Shown: piece after piece, positions 22,701 through 31,690 of the stretch
Position numbering within the stretch: the stretch's first letter is position 1
How the letters are laid out: every line of letters starts with the position of its first letter
NCBI GenBank assembly: GCA_036426205.1
Contig: CM071568.1
Location: 47,260,483 to 47,324,482 of the forward strand
Length of the DNA: 64,000 nucleotides
Direction of reading: 5' to 3'
DNA from: Ascaphus truei
Lineage: Eukaryota > Chordata > Amphibia > Anura > Ascaphidae
Program-made: the position numbers and the translations under genes
The notes under the pieces: model-generated
The model's input: the letters and a program-made list of their open reading frames with translations, nothing else
The model's database searches: none
What the model was told of the DNA's origin: nothing

Positions 22701-25700
22701 CTGATATCCGCTCAAATGTAACAGGAAACAAAACCTCGGAGCAGGTAAATGCAGCAGCTCATTAAGTATTTTAATAGCGACCTCCTGGAAATGTCAGGCT
22801 TGTGGCTCTGGTTCAAATCCCAGTGTTCTACAAGCTGCCTTATTTCCCCGGGCCTCAAGCACTAAACTGGAATATAAGCAACGATTTATTGTGCCTATAA
22901 TGTCTACCTACTGTATACTACACGCACAATCCCAGCAAGCTCAAAACCCAAACACACTACACTGTATATATGTGTCCAAAAGGAGATTTGCTGGTTTAGT
23001 GACCTGATGTATACAACAAAAGACAAAGCCCCAATGATGCATTCAATCTGACAAATAATACAGTTAAGAAAAACACACAGTATTTATCAGTAAGGGTCAT
23101 TTAGTTAAATTATTTGATCAGAGCATTATAAGCCTACAACCACATTGCTGGGAGGTCAGTGACCTTTTCAGAAGTTCCTACACTACCTGTAAACGTTCAT
23201 TTCATTTCTCTAATGGAAGAAGAAATGCCCCAATTTTAAACTGGTCATTCACAAGTATATGACAGGACCTGCAACTAAAAATGGTCTGGGTGAGTTTAAA
23301 ACCAAGGGGCAGGGGTCACAGACCTCCCTGCAATTGTTACCACTTGACATTTAGAAACACATCTATCTCCTATGTCAGCGTTGAATACAAATAAACCACT
23401 ACTCCTTTATTTGTTGCAGGAAATAAACATTCTTAGGAGTGAGCTGCTTGTACCCGGCTCGCAGCTCGATCTGGGTAGCAATGAATCCAAGATTCCTGTT
23501 CTGCTAATCCAGCAGCCTGGGAAAGTGACTGGCATGGAGCGCCCGGGGTGGGGTAGTGGCTGGGATGTCTGCCTACCCAAAGGGTGGGGCATGGCCTTCT
23601 GGATTCCTCTTGTAAGTTTGCTAATCTGCCTTGTCCCTTGAGTTTAGCCATGAGATCTTTCTCATCTTTCACTTAACCCCCCCCCCCCCCTCCCCCACAC
23701 ATCTCTATATCGGATCCAGTACTTTTTGGCTGATCTGTACGTAGGGCAATTGAAGTCATTTTGAGAAAACAGTCTGTATAGTGCAATGTGCTAGCACTAC
23801 CTCTGTAGTCCTCAATATTATGGCATCTGTCCTATCTTGCCCCATTGCATTATTACTCACCGTCTGAATTACTTCAGGATCATTTATTCTGATGCAATTG
23901 CAGCTATACTTATTTTCCTTGTGTAGTTCTACCGCATTGTATGTACCTGCTAATGAGAAAATGATATTGCTTTGGCTGTCTACATGTTGTACTGTTTCTG
24001 CTGGAATAGTGATAAAGTGAAAACAGGCGCAAACAGATAAAGGGTGATCACTGAAAATAAAGTGAAAAAAATATATCTCTTATAATAAGTGGAACATAAA
24101 AATAAAAAGTGTATACAATTTCACCCCCTGCTCAGACCCACTGGGAGGGGTAGTCTTCACTCGTCCCCAATGGTAACAGTAGTAGACACGAAATCCAGGG
24201 GGAGCATAGGGAAGAAACACAAAATAAAACAGATCTAAGTGCAGTAGAATTTCAATGGAAAGAGCGTTTCCAAAATCTTGGTCTCAAGAATAAACTACTT
24301 ACAAGATGTAAGAGTCAAAACAGCTGGGTTGACAATCAGTCAAGGTGGGTGGTGTAGTGTAGTAATCGTCAGGGTTCAGGTACTCAGGAAGTGTAAGTCC
24401 CAGATGTAAGGAGAGAACAACTTGAATAGCGCAGATTCAACCAAGGTATAAAAATAGTTTATCTAAGTAAATAATTGCACTCACAATGTAAGGAAAAATG
24501 GCATGTCACTTAATAAGTGTATGAGAGATATCAACAGCCAGCTGGCTCACCATCCCGCCAACTCTCGCACACATCCGCCTCCCGCCCCTCTGCTCAACTG
24601 CGTCACGGCTCGGCGTCTGACTTCAGATCCGGTTTCGTCTGTTGGTGGGGGCTGGACCTTCAGTGTCTCCTCTCCAGAATGCCTCCGCAAGAGACTCCCA
24701 CATCAACGCGTTTCGCTACGTAATCACGTCGACAAAGCAGACGTGAACGTAGCGAAATGCGTTGAGTGGGAGTCTCTCTTGGGAGCAGTCTGGAGAGGAG
24801 ACACTGAAGGTCCAGCCCCCACCAACAGACGAAACCGGATCTGAAGTCAGACGCCGAGCGTGACGCAGTTGAGCAGAGGCAGAGGCGGATGTGTGCGGGA
24901 GTTCGGGATGGTGGAGCCAGCTGGCTGTTGATATCCTCTCATACACTTATTAAGGTGACATGCCCGATTTTATCCTTTACATTGTGAGTGCATTATTTAC
25001 TTAGATAAACTATTTTTATACTTGGTTGATGCGCTATTCAAGTTTGTTCTCTCTCTTACATCTGGGGACTTACCTTCCTGAGTACCTGAACCACCCTGAC
25101 GACTATCACTACACACACACCATTGACTGATTGTCAACCCAGCTGTTTTACTCTTACATTTGTAAGTAGGTATTTCTTAAGAGCCAAGATTTTGGAAACG
25201 CATCTTTCCCATTGAAATTCTACTGCACTTAGATCTGTTTTATTTTGTGTTTCTTCCCTATGCTCCTCCTGGATTTCGTGTCTACTACTGTTTCTGCTGG
25301 AGACATTTTCTTCCGATACCTGGTTGAAGGAAGGGTTCATCTATATATGTATATGTTAAGTTATGGTGAGTAAAAAAAAGTGACAAAAACCCTCCACAGC
25401 AAAGCATAAAACCCTGGCTGTGCTTAAAGCTGTGACCATGCAGCAAGCTTAAGCCTATAGGGAACCATGTTTAAAATGGTTTTGAAGCAAAAAGTGTCAC
25501 TGTGCTCATTTGCATGTCATTTCCCAGAATCCCTTGCTGCAGTGGAAGTGCTGGGTGATAATGGTGAAAGGTGGGGCTGCAGACCTGCCTAAGACATGCA
25601 AATGAGCATGCAGTTATATTTCCATTTGATATATATATATATATTCTCCATCTTAGATTTGTTTACAATTAATATCCTTTTGTAAGGGTGATGGTTTTGA

Positions 25701-28700
25701 AAGGGATGACCTTTACAGGAATACTTCACATTTGGTAATTTATATAGATAGTTAATCATTAGTTTGATTGCATGGGATACATAAGTCTACCCTAAATACA
25801 AAAGAATGCCAAAGATCAAATTGGGTCTAAGGTTTTACTGCAGATGGGAAATGGGCAGATCAGGTGGGCCAAGTGGTTACAATTGTAGCTGTAAAATGCA
25901 GCCTGGTATGTTTGACTGCTTCATCATTTAATGTAGTGAATATGTTGACATCAATTGGTGGTGTTTCGTTTTTATTATGGCTGCAAACCCAATATTGGAT
26001 TGATTGCAATGGCTAACGTCACCGTTAAGAATAAATCTCTACACCAATGGTCAACTTGCAGATCTATCGAGGCGTTCGAGTTGGTGCTTTACGTCAAGGT
26101 TTGCAGCATTCGCAGTATATGGGAGCACCTTATGTACCCAGTGATTTCCCGGACTGCCCAGCTGGGGTTCTGTCTGCGAAAGAGAGGGAGAAGAGTCTGC
26201 TTGATGTATACAAGAGGTAAATCCTGTATTGATGCAGTTCTGCGCACGTGGTGCAAAATAAAATCTTCCTAAAAATGTTATTGCATATTTAATAAAGGCG
26301 ATATTGCACTTAAATGTTTTATATTACGTGTCTCTAAAACAAAAATGTCTTTTATATTAAAGTACATATATTTTAAATATATTTATTTTTCTCTGTTAGA
26401 CGTCCACCGGCAAAAAGGACAAACTTTATAAAGCACGGCATTCTTGCCCCTTTCCTATGTCCTTGGGGGCAACTAACAAGGGAATGGGAGATCCGGACCA
26501 GAGTGGGGACTGAATTGCCTGTATTTAAGGAGGTTGAACCTTCTGAACCTGAGGGAACACATTCTGACGCTCCCACCATGGTGCAGGACGGGTCCCCGGG
26601 AGATGTGAACATGGAGACTACTTCACCAGTCACCACAGAAAAAATCCAGGAGGTGGAGACACAGGCTGAAACTTGTTTCTCTGTATTGAGGTATGAAGGT
26701 TTGTTTCTGTATGAATAATATATATCTATATCTCTCAGCGCAAATAAATGTACACTTATGAGTGCACTCACGTGTGTACAGTATATAAACACAAATGCAA
26801 TACTGTGTCCGTCCAATCGTGAACACAGTGCTATACCGTAATAAACTTATACATTTACAATTTAGATACTATAAATCATATGTGACTAACCTAGTGTGTA
26901 AACCATAAATAGTCCCATTATGTGAACAATGTATATATGACAAGTACCAACAGGATTTTCCCAGGGAAAATGAATAATCTCAGGAGTCAAAGCCGCTTCT
27001 AATGGGGATCAACCAGAGCGAGGAAAAAAATGTTTATTTTTATAAAGCTGCGCATGCTCTGTAGATAATGCACTTATTTGAATGCAGGAAAATAAAAAAA
27101 GATGTATGTGTGTAATGTACATACACACCTTATTAATTAATAGAAACACACTTGTATACAGCGCTAGCAGCAAAGTAATTTAAATCCCAGGTAACAATCA
27201 CTGGATTAGACCATGTCTTGTATCAATTTGAGTAGGAATCCTTTTGATTTTTGAGTCCAGGGAACAAACCGCATCCACTGTGGCCTCTTTCCCAAGTTCC
27301 ACAGTTGGGGTTCACTGTCTGTAAGCCGCTGAGGCAGAACCCCAGTGTATCAAGTGAATAAGCGACGCTTGTTGAGCATTTGCTCGCAGAATATATGCAA
27401 TGTCTCTTTCCTAATGTAATCACTTTGTGTCCCAAATAAAGATTTCATCACCAGTTGTTAGCTTGTCGCAAAATGTTTGATATCGCAAGGGGGAAATAGG
27501 TTAGTTTGTTCAGTGTCTCTATCCTAGTTTAACTTCTTATATACCAAATAGCAGTTTAAACACTAGTTGTTAACTTGTAATGTTTGATAATCAGTAGTTG
27601 GTGTAAAACAAAATTGAAAGCACCCAAAATTGTTGCTATTAGCGTGTTTAGATTTAAGGCAGGCATTTAAAGCTGCAGTTCAAGCAATATCCTACATGTG
27701 TTTTTAAAAAAAAAAAAAAAATTAAATCCGTTCTGTACTATGAATACTTGAAGCATTAAAAAAAAAAAAAAAAAAAAAACATTTAAAGACCTTTTTAATG
27801 TATTATAATGTAAAAAGCATTTTTTTTTTTTTTTTTTTTTTTTGTTCCTATAGCAAACCAGTTACAAAGTCACATCCCCTTCCGAAACAGGCTCTGGCAC
27901 ACCCCTTTTTGAGCCCTGTCCCCTTTCTAGCAGTGAACCAATTATATCTAGTGACTCTGCCTGGTCACATGATCTTCCACACAGAACTTTGCATCATGGG
28001 TCCTCTTCTGCTGCACTGAAAGCAATTTTTAGTGAACCCCCAAGCCGAATCTTCACCGATCGGCAACTTAGCTAACCACTTGTCGGTGTGCAGATTGTAT
28101 TTATGCATCTATTGAATGGGGGGGAGGAATAAAAAAAAATTAAACGGCAGCTTAAACTGCTGCTTTAAACTGTTAAAATTATTTTCAAAATATTTTCTGG
28201 TTGGCTATGTGGGATTGCACTTAAAAAAATTTTTTTAATTTCTTTGAATCATTTAGGAGCAAAAAAGCCCTGAAGCAGCTTTCTGCCTGTTATCTCCCTT
28301 CCCGAGGGGGTCAGAGAGCCTGCCAGTCAAAACCAGCAACGAAAGAAGTGACTGATGCGCTGAGGCCAGTTCTGAACAGTTTCCCGCGATCACTGGTGTG
28401 GGTGAGACTGTCCATGTTGACGAAGGGCAGTCCAGAACTCCACGCTCTGATCTGCATTCCATCTGAGCAGGATCTGCTGCAGCTGAGCAAAGAGAAGGCC
28501 TTCCCTGGTCCTCCGGAACCCAAACACTGTGACACGCTGAAGAAGAAAGTGCTGAAACTGAAGAAAGACAAGAAAAAAGAGAAAGCGAGAAAAAAGACAG
28601 AGCCTGAGGTAACCGAGCCAAATGAAGGTGTCTCCCAAGCAGATGACCTGACCCTTGGACTGTGGCCAAACCCTCTGCCTGAGATCACGACGCACTGTAG

Positions 28701-28893
28701 TAGAGTTGTCCTTGGATATGTTACTCAGGGGGACTTCTCAATGGCTGCAGGTTATGGTGAAGGGCTGGGATTTGTTAGTTTAACAGGCCTATTGCACATG
28801 TTATCCTGTCAGTCAGACAAGAAAGGGTTTGTATTAATTAGAAACCCAGCCTCTTTACAATACAGATTTGCCAAGCTAACCATTGACACATGA
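10571..28893 (+). CDS. POP1: POP1, ribonuclease P/MRP protein subunit (whole coding span, 15 coding exons)
   Basis: POP1 is the largest protein of nucleolar RNase P, which trims tRNA 5' ends, and of RNase MRP, which acts in rRNA processing; it scaffolds the RNA. Joining the 15 exons listed separately gives 2952 bases and a predicted 983 residues, against about 1024 in human. All phases agree and no internal stop appears. Residues about 94-330 form the basic POP1 domain, with the conserved blocks [28 protein letters not shown] and GPVTFIWK. A lysine-rich stretch (KKRKKQ) lies near residue 375. Residues about 560-655 form the POPLD domain ([31 protein letters not shown]). The C-terminal domain ends in [16 protein letters not shown] and [13 protein letters not shown]. 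The N terminus is shorter than human and has an RGG-rich run. The gene looks intact and functional, with many repeats confined to introns. Confidence 0.96.
11421..11558 (+). CDS. POP1: POP1 coding exon 2
   Basis: The acceptor is CCTTGCTAG and the donor ACTG|GTAAGT; phase 1 on both sides. It codes for a Gly/Ser/Pro/His-rich linker ending in an [10 protein letters not shown] run and then PLVPKYIT, the last part matching the conserved entry into the POP1 domain. It is too short and atypical to stand out as a long frame. Confidence 0.9.
11692..11867 (+). CDS. POP1: POP1 coding exon 3
   Basis: The acceptor is TATTGTTCTAG and the donor AAAGAG|GTGCCG. It encodes [15 protein letters not shown], then [19 protein letters not shown] and [14 protein letters not shown], the arginine-rich start of the POP1 domain that contacts RNA in known structures. 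Confidence 0.94.
11868..12655 (+). other. POP1 intron 4 (after coding exon 3)
   Basis: No gene or bounded repeat was recognised. It holds a polyC run (12128-12140) and long T tracts close to the acceptor. Confidence 0.5.
12656..12904 (+). CDS. POP1: POP1 coding exon 4
   Basis: Acceptor TTTTCTCAG, donor CTGCAG|GTATCC, 83 whole codons. It encodes the most conserved part of the POP1 domain: [38 protein letters not shown] and [13 protein letters not shown] fragment begins only about 65 bases downstream of the donor. Confidence 0.96.
12970..13247 (-). pseudogene. Penelope-like element copy B, fragment in POP1 intron
   Basis: This is nearly identical to 5181-5459 (copy A): same linker block [17 protein letters not shown] and [20 protein letters not shown], but without the extra base that breaks copy A. 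Only about 280 bases are present, with neither the RT core nor the GIY-YIG domain. Its right (5') end stops at ATGTTACCA, the same place as copy A. Confidence 0.85.
13300..13361 (-). repeat. hAT-like end fragment
   Basis: Ends in TTTGGGGACCACTG, i.e. CAGTGGTCCCCAAA on the minus strand, a common hAT terminus. Only this end is seen, so it is a weak call. Confidence 0.3.
13559..13646 (+). CDS. POP1: POP1 coding exon 5
   Basis: Acceptor TTTTTGTAG, donor ACACTG|GTAATA; enters phase 0 and leaves phase 1. It encodes [20 protein letters not shown] and then [10 protein letters not shown], matching the POP1 family at this place. Confidence 0.93.
13647..14380 (+). other. POP1 intron 6
   Basis: No gene, RNA or bounded repeat was recognised. 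Confidence 0.45.
14381..14568 (+). CDS. POP1: POP1 coding exon 6
   Basis: Acceptor TATTCTTCAG, donor AAACAG|GTACGA. It encodes [20 protein letters not shown], then [11 protein letters not shown] and [12 protein letters not shown], strongly conserved in POP1. Confidence 0.95.
14702..15038. mobile_element. Hairpin MITE (GGGGGTCTCCGGAGCTGAA family)
   Basis: The left end AAGTAGGGGGTCTCCGGAGC is mirrored by the right end (reverse complement AAGCAGGGGGTCTCAAGAGC). An inner GCGTGACA/TGTCACGC-type inversion and TTTAAATGC/TTTAAAC blocks mark the middle. Related sequence lies at 42184-42433 and in the short hairpins at 41540-41630 and 41998-42090. Confidence 0.6.
15507..15760 (+). CDS. POP1: POP1 coding exon 7
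   Basis: Acceptor TCTGTGTTAG, donor CATTAG|GTATAT, ending in phase 2. It encodes a variable acidic/basic linker with GKKRKKQ (candidate nuclear localisation signal), then the conserved block [11 protein letters not shown] and PYSWLSKAT. Confidence 0.94.
15955..15997 (+). ncRNA. Degenerate hammerhead-like motif
   Basis: A hairpin between AAGTGGC and GCCACTT is followed by CCGAAATGTTGAC, the arrangement of stem II plus 3' core in the other PLE-type motifs of this window. The 5' core is not conserved. Low confidence; probably a PLE pseudo-LTR fragment. Confidence 0.3.
16000..16719 (+). other. POP1 intron 8, right part
   Basis: Moderately GC-rich sequence without a recognisable gene. Frames on both strands at 16164-16500 overlap each other and have no motif. 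Confidence 0.4.
16720..16813 (+). CDS. POP1: POP1 coding exon 8
   Basis: Acceptor GCTTTCCAG, donor CATAAA|GTAAGT. It encodes [20 protein letters not shown] and then [11 protein letters not shown], a diagnostic POP1 block. Confidence 0.95.
16814..18300 (+). other. POP1 intron 9, left part
   Basis: AT-rich, without a recognised gene or bounded repeat. Confidence 0.4.
18301..19635 (+). pseudogene. Tc1-type transposase, decayed
   Basis: Three pieces of a Tc1 transposase lie in order. The helix-turn-helix half (18418-18762) ends near [13 protein letters not shown]. The catalytic half (18759-19184) carries [10 protein letters not shown] around the first Asp and [10 protein letters not shown] around the second. 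The third acidic motif (SPDLN) follows near 19210 in a broken frame. Family length is about 340 residues. Frameshifts and stops are present. The right end near 19612-19630 reads TACAGTGACGAGAAAAAGTC in reverse complement, a Tc1-like terminus; no matching left end was found. Inserted in POP1 intron 9, same strand. Confidence 0.82.
19636..20130 (+). other. POP1 intron 9, right part with SINE/LINE-like tail
   Basis: 20035-20075 contains CCCTGCCCCGAAGAGCTTACA, the minus-strand form of the shared SINE/LINE 3' block also seen near 1620. The rest is unassigned. Confidence 0.45.
20131..20242 (+). CDS. POP1: POP1 coding exon 9
   Basis: Acceptor TTTTCCTCAG after a long pyrimidine run, donor CTTCAAG|GTACAG, leaving phase 1. 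It encodes a variable linker including [10 protein letters not shown] and ending in [10 protein letters not shown], equivalent to the human segment around WWIETCKK and EAIFELLGG. Confidence 0.9.
20392..20807. mobile_element. Probable hAT-like MITE
   Basis: The left segment GTTGACAAATGCGGTCGCC is mirrored by CTGACAAACTGGGCAAAACC and GGTCGCC-like sequence in reverse complement at the right. GC-rich with a polyG run (20730-20777). No target duplication was identified, so limits are approximate. Confidence 0.4.
21018..21800 (+). repeat. Interspersed repeat family R1, copy 1
   Basis: Begins near TACATAGTAGATGAGGTTGA. The section after about 21595 is clearly related to 38240-38470: shared blocks include CCATTACCCGTTTAATGCAA and ATAAGATCTT. 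I recall this as a common amphibian LINE-type repeat but could not confirm the class. A frame at 21308-21685 is not credible as a gene. Confidence 0.55.
21901..22020 (+). CDS. POP1: POP1 coding exon 10
   Basis: Acceptor TATGTGCCCAG, donor TATGATG|GTAAGC. It encodes [20 protein letters not shown], highly conserved in POP1. Confidence 0.95.
22150..22230 (+). repeat. tRNA-like SINE fragment
   Basis: Contains CCAGGTTCAAATCCTGGCAA, a B-box with its T-arm pairing (CCAGG/CCTGG). No complete cloverleaf could be drawn, so a SINE head or tRNA relic is likelier than a tRNA gene. A similar GGTTCAAATCCCAGTG lies at 22809-22824. Confidence 0.4.
22629..22744 (+). CDS. POP1: POP1 coding exon 11
   Basis: Acceptor GCTTCCATAG, donor GAGCAG|GTAAAT. 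It encodes [20 protein letters not shown] and a variable tail to TSEQ. A second AG four bases downstream would break the frame, which decides this acceptor. Confidence 0.9.
22745..23419 (+). other. POP1 intron 12
   Basis: Holds a SINE-like piece (22790-22870: B-box-like GGTTCAAATCCC, then TTATTTCCCCGGGCCTCAAG). Otherwise unassigned. Confidence 0.4.
23420..23611 (+). CDS. POP1: POP1 coding exon 12 (POPLD domain)
   Basis: Acceptor TTTGTTGCAG, donor CCTCTT|GTAAGT, 64 whole codons. It encodes the heart of the POPLD domain: [30 protein letters not shown] and [18 protein letters not shown]. Confidence 0.96.
24701..24730 (-). ncRNA. Hammerhead-like core, left palindrome arm
   Basis: The minus strand reads GTAGCGAAACGCGTTGA: the GAAA core with minimal stem III ACGCGT. 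The 5' core is the variant GACAAAG across the palindrome centre, not CTGANGA. Confidence 0.4.
24728..24770 (+). ncRNA. Hammerhead-like core, right palindrome arm
   Basis: GTCGACAAAGCAGACGTGAA is followed by CGTAGCGAAATGCGTTGA. Partial stem I pairing is seen around GAC and GTTGA. It has the same variant 5' core GACAAAG as the motif at 45234-45272. Confidence 0.4.
25380..25625. repeat. Repeat with inverted TGCTCATTTGCATGTC arms
   Basis: TGCTCATTTGCATGTC (about 25503-25520) is mirrored by GACATGCAAATGAGCA (about 25594-25610), placing two octamer-like ATGCAAAT sequences in inverted order. The flank includes ACAAAAACCCTCCACAGCAA. Looks like a MITE interior; outer ends were not found. Confidence 0.4.
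26062..26216 (+). CDS. POP1: POP1 coding exon 13
   Basis: Acceptor CAACTTGCAG, donor AAGAG|GTAAAT, leaving phase 2. It encodes [20 protein letters not shown] and [18 protein letters not shown], then LDVYKR, completing the POPLD region. Confidence 0.94.
26400..26690 (+). CDS. POP1: POP1 coding exon 14
   Basis: Acceptor TTTCTCTGTTAG, donor GTATTGAG|GTATGA. It begins [20 protein letters not shown] and [10 protein letters not shown] (conserved), then an acidic low-complexity linker to ETCFSVLR. The linker is typical of the variable region before the C-terminal domain. Confidence 0.92.
26691..27666 (+). other. POP1 intron 15, left part
   Basis: AT-rich, no gene recognised; several short CACTTAT/ATAAGTG-like blocks suggest old repeats without clear ends. 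Confidence 0.35.
27671..28164. mobile_element. TTAA-flanked MITE (piggyBac/Kolobok type)
   Basis: TTAA (27667-27670 and 28165-28168) flanks inverted ends AGCTGCAGTTCAAGC and, in reverse complement, AGCAGCAGTTTAAGC. The inside has A and T homopolymers (27706-27720, 27758-27778, 27818-27843). No transposase frame. It lies about 90 bases before the last POP1 exon. Confidence 0.7.
28257..28893 (+). CDS. POP1: POP1 last coding exon (C-terminal domain)
   Basis: Acceptor GAATCATTTAG, stop TGA at 28891-28893. It encodes about 212 residues: [20 protein letters not shown], a lysine-rich coiled segment ([20 protein letters not shown]), then [33 protein letters not shown] and [16 protein letters not shown] to the C terminus. 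This is the GcvT-like C-terminal domain of POP1. Length and end agree with the human protein. Confidence 0.96.
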
Positions 28894-29491
28894 GTGGCCA
28901 TTTAATCAAACCTCGGCCTTCTGCTATCAAAGCGGGAACAAAAGCTGTGCACTGACTGGTGCCAAGTATGCCTGTCTAGCTACCGTAACTGTATTCCAAA
29001 TGCACATTATTAGTTCTGTCCTCCAATTTAAAAAAAAAAAAACAAAGTTTTTTTTTTTTTTAAATTGGAGGTTTGTTAAACTGTTTCCAGTTTTTGCTCC
29101 AAGACTTTCTCCAACAGTATGTTCTTGTACACTCCCATGTAATGCAAATGGAAATCTTTTGAAGCTGTTTGAGTTACTATGCTCTAAATTATAAAACAAT
29201 TAAGAACAAAGAAGTCTTCCAGTTCCGCTAATAACCTCACATATCGACTTCCAAATCAGGCTCTCGACCAAGGGAGCTGCTTTTTGCTGTAACATTTTCA
29301 AAACATCTGAGAAATTTGGCAAACTTGTTTTTGTAAATGAAGAACATACACTTAATCAGAATACCAAGAACTGCTCGTTTTTAAACCTCAATGCAAAGGG
29401 AACACGGTATTTGCATACATTGGTTTCCACAGACTGTTAAATCTCACTGCAATAGCAATAAATCAGAGGATCTATGAAACCAAAGAATAAA
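28894..29491 (+). other. POP1: POP1 3' untranslated region with two AATAAA signals
   Basis: AATAAA occurs at 29457-29462 and 29486-29491, about 570-600 bases after the stop, and either could direct polyadenylation. An inverted A10/T12 pair with AATTTAAAA sequence lies at 29021-29062. Confidence 0.6.
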
Positions 29492-31480
29492 ATGTTTCTT
29501 TTATACATATCGACTTACATTTCCATGGTTATGCAAGTTAAGCATCCTGTGCATTGTTCCATTCGAAAAATTTGCCCACCACAATTGTTCCCATAAGTTC
29601 TCGCCCCCTCCCCTGCAAGAGAAAATCCAAGCACCCAAAGATCTCTTGAGTAGCTCTTTCTGGTGGTTCAGTAGAACAATCCAACGTAAATAAAATTGGC
29701 ATTCTACCTGTGGTGCTTCTTTGAAATGATGGACTGCTCATGGGGAAAATTACTACAATGTAATCATTTTTCATAAAAGGGATGAAAATTACAAGTCTTC
29801 AGAGAAGTTACATAAGCATCAGAATCTAAAATGTATTGTGTTTAAATTCGTGTTGCGTTTTTTGGGGGGGGGATATTTAGCTATTTTCTGTATCGGCAAA
29901 AGTTTTGCATTACACTTGCAGTGCTGATTAATGCAGATTGGTACAAGTTTAGCCCTAAAAAATCAATCATCCAGAAAAATGGTTCATTCAGTAATTGCCA
30001 CAGAATATTCATATGATGCCTTTAAGTCTTGATTAGGTAGTTTTTTTTAAATTTATTTTTATTTTACTATATAAGGTCATGTACTTGTTTATAGTAACAA
30101 ACATTTTGCATTACAGCCAGTCTTAAAATGAGTTCTTTCCATCAGATTTAAATGTTTTTTTGTAAGTGTGTACCAAACCTCTCCTGAAATGCATATTCTC
30201 CTCCTTTTGCAAACACCAATTCCAAATTCCATAAACTTGCTAGTCCCAGGAGAGCCGCCTGCACAAGCAGCCACCGCACGTGTGAGAATGTGCTCTCTGA
30301 GGACACCGATTTGTTGGTGCACCTGCATAAGTATTCATTGTTTTACGCCTAAATCTCAAAAGAATTACATATCAAAACATAAAAACACCACTTGCTGCTC
30401 CCCAGAGATTCACATTTCAGTCATTCTGCTCGTATTGGGGGAGCGGTTTAATTCCCTCAAGAGATTTGGAATAATGAGGTAACGGTTGTGACTCCTTGTG
30501 CAGCTGTCTCTTGTCTCCTTTCGGAATAGCTTGCAGACAGGTCACACATTGCATGGACCAAACTATTCATTGAATATTGAATTGTGCTGGTACAGAGCAG
30601 ACTACAGAATCAGAATCTGTTAAGAGAAATTAAATTATTATTTTTTTTTGTTAAACCATAAATTACAAAAAAATTACAGCCTACCTTTGTGAGTTGTTAT
30701 GCACAGTATATAGCTGTGGGAACAATTGCTTTTCTACTATATTAAGCGGCCAGCTACATCTGAATTGATTTTGCTTCCTTATAAAATGCCTTAAAGGTAA
30801 AAAGGGGTTAAAAAGCTTCTATTGGCACTAATGGAATTCATGCTTTTACCATGCTGTAGTAATTTGTCATCTACAATCTCTCCTTAAAGCTGTGCATCAG
30901 CCAAAGTACATTATTCTTTGCCCTTCAGTCTTTTCTGAATGTATTTGTTCAATGGGTGGTAAAAACTTTAATTTAAATGACACACAACCTATTTTGTAAA
31001 ATTCCTTACATGTATGAAGAGCCTTGAAAAGAAACCAAGAAACCTCCAGTAGTATCATTTCATTTGGAATCTTGCAAAATGTGCAGCATAGAAAATTTTA
31101 TACTAAATATGGGGGGCTGCATCTGTCTTGTTGCAAATTCTACATCTACTTTTATAGGTGCTTCAGTCCAGTATTAAAGATCATATTTGTGTAACTGCTG
31201 CTTATAATCTACCAGGTATCAAAACAAAAGTGAAGAGGTTGTGTGAAGTGACATCTACTTACATATTGCAAATCTTACGAGATCTGTCTTGCTGGTTTCT
31301 GCTTGTCTGTATTGGTAATTGTCTTTTCTTTATCGTTGTAACATTGCATACTCCTGCGCACCTTCAGTTCCTTTCTAGTCTGTATTCAACTGGAACTTAT
31401 GTGCGCACTTTGCTATTTTGCACCTGTTTGCGGTGTGACATCAGTCAATTAAGAACTATTTAAAGATGGACACCACAATC
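29492..31480. other. Intergenic, no gene recognised
   Basis: No exon of a neighbouring gene could be supported. A minus-strand stretch near 29535-29600 follows a good acceptor-like TTTTCTCTTGCAG, but its translation has no family match I know. Confidence 0.35.
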
Positions 31481-31490
31481 ACAAATTGTA

Positions 31491-31530
31491 GACCCTGAGC
31501 CAGTTCCCATGGAACGAAACGCGTAGTGGA
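31491..31530 (+). ncRNA. Hammerhead-like motif
   Basis: CCCTGAGCCA is followed by perfect stem II GTTCC/GGAAC with a CAT loop, GAAA and ACGCGTA. The 3' core, stem II and short stem III are good; the 5' core has CTGAGCCA instead of CTGANGA and stem I is weak. 31531-31690 is probably the rest of a PLE pseudo-LTR. Confidence 0.5.
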
Positions 31531-31690
31531 GCAGGACCAGACCGGTAAGCACAAGCTGCAGGACCCCCACCCTATTCTCCCGTTTCCCGGTGACCGCGAC
31601 GGTTCCGGAAGTGGCGTCATCCCCACGGATCTTCGTGAGGCTTGTGTGCGCCATCTGTGTCGGTTCCTGGGCCCAGGGAGGTCTTAATGC

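Larger units (their letters stand above)
24178..25290. repeat. 1.1-kb near-perfect inverted repeat (palindrome)
   Basis: The left arm starts CAGTAGTAGACACGAAATCC (24178) and the right arm ends with its exact complement (25271-25290). Matching blocks run throughout, for example CAGATCTAAGTGCAGTAGAA, TTTATCTAAGTAAATAAT and AGTGTATGAGAG with their complements. The centre is a loop of about 9 bases near 24731-24739. Arms are about 550 bases with small differences. Each arm carries a hammerhead-like core near the centre. I infer two PLE pseudo-LTRs joined inversely. It lies in POP1 intron 13. Confidence 0.88.

Noticed and set aside
29538..29774. Possible last exon of the next gene (NIPAL2 expected on the minus strand)
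   Set aside because: An acceptor-like TTTTCTCTTGCAG is present, but the translation lacks membrane segments or any NIPA-family motif I can recognise.
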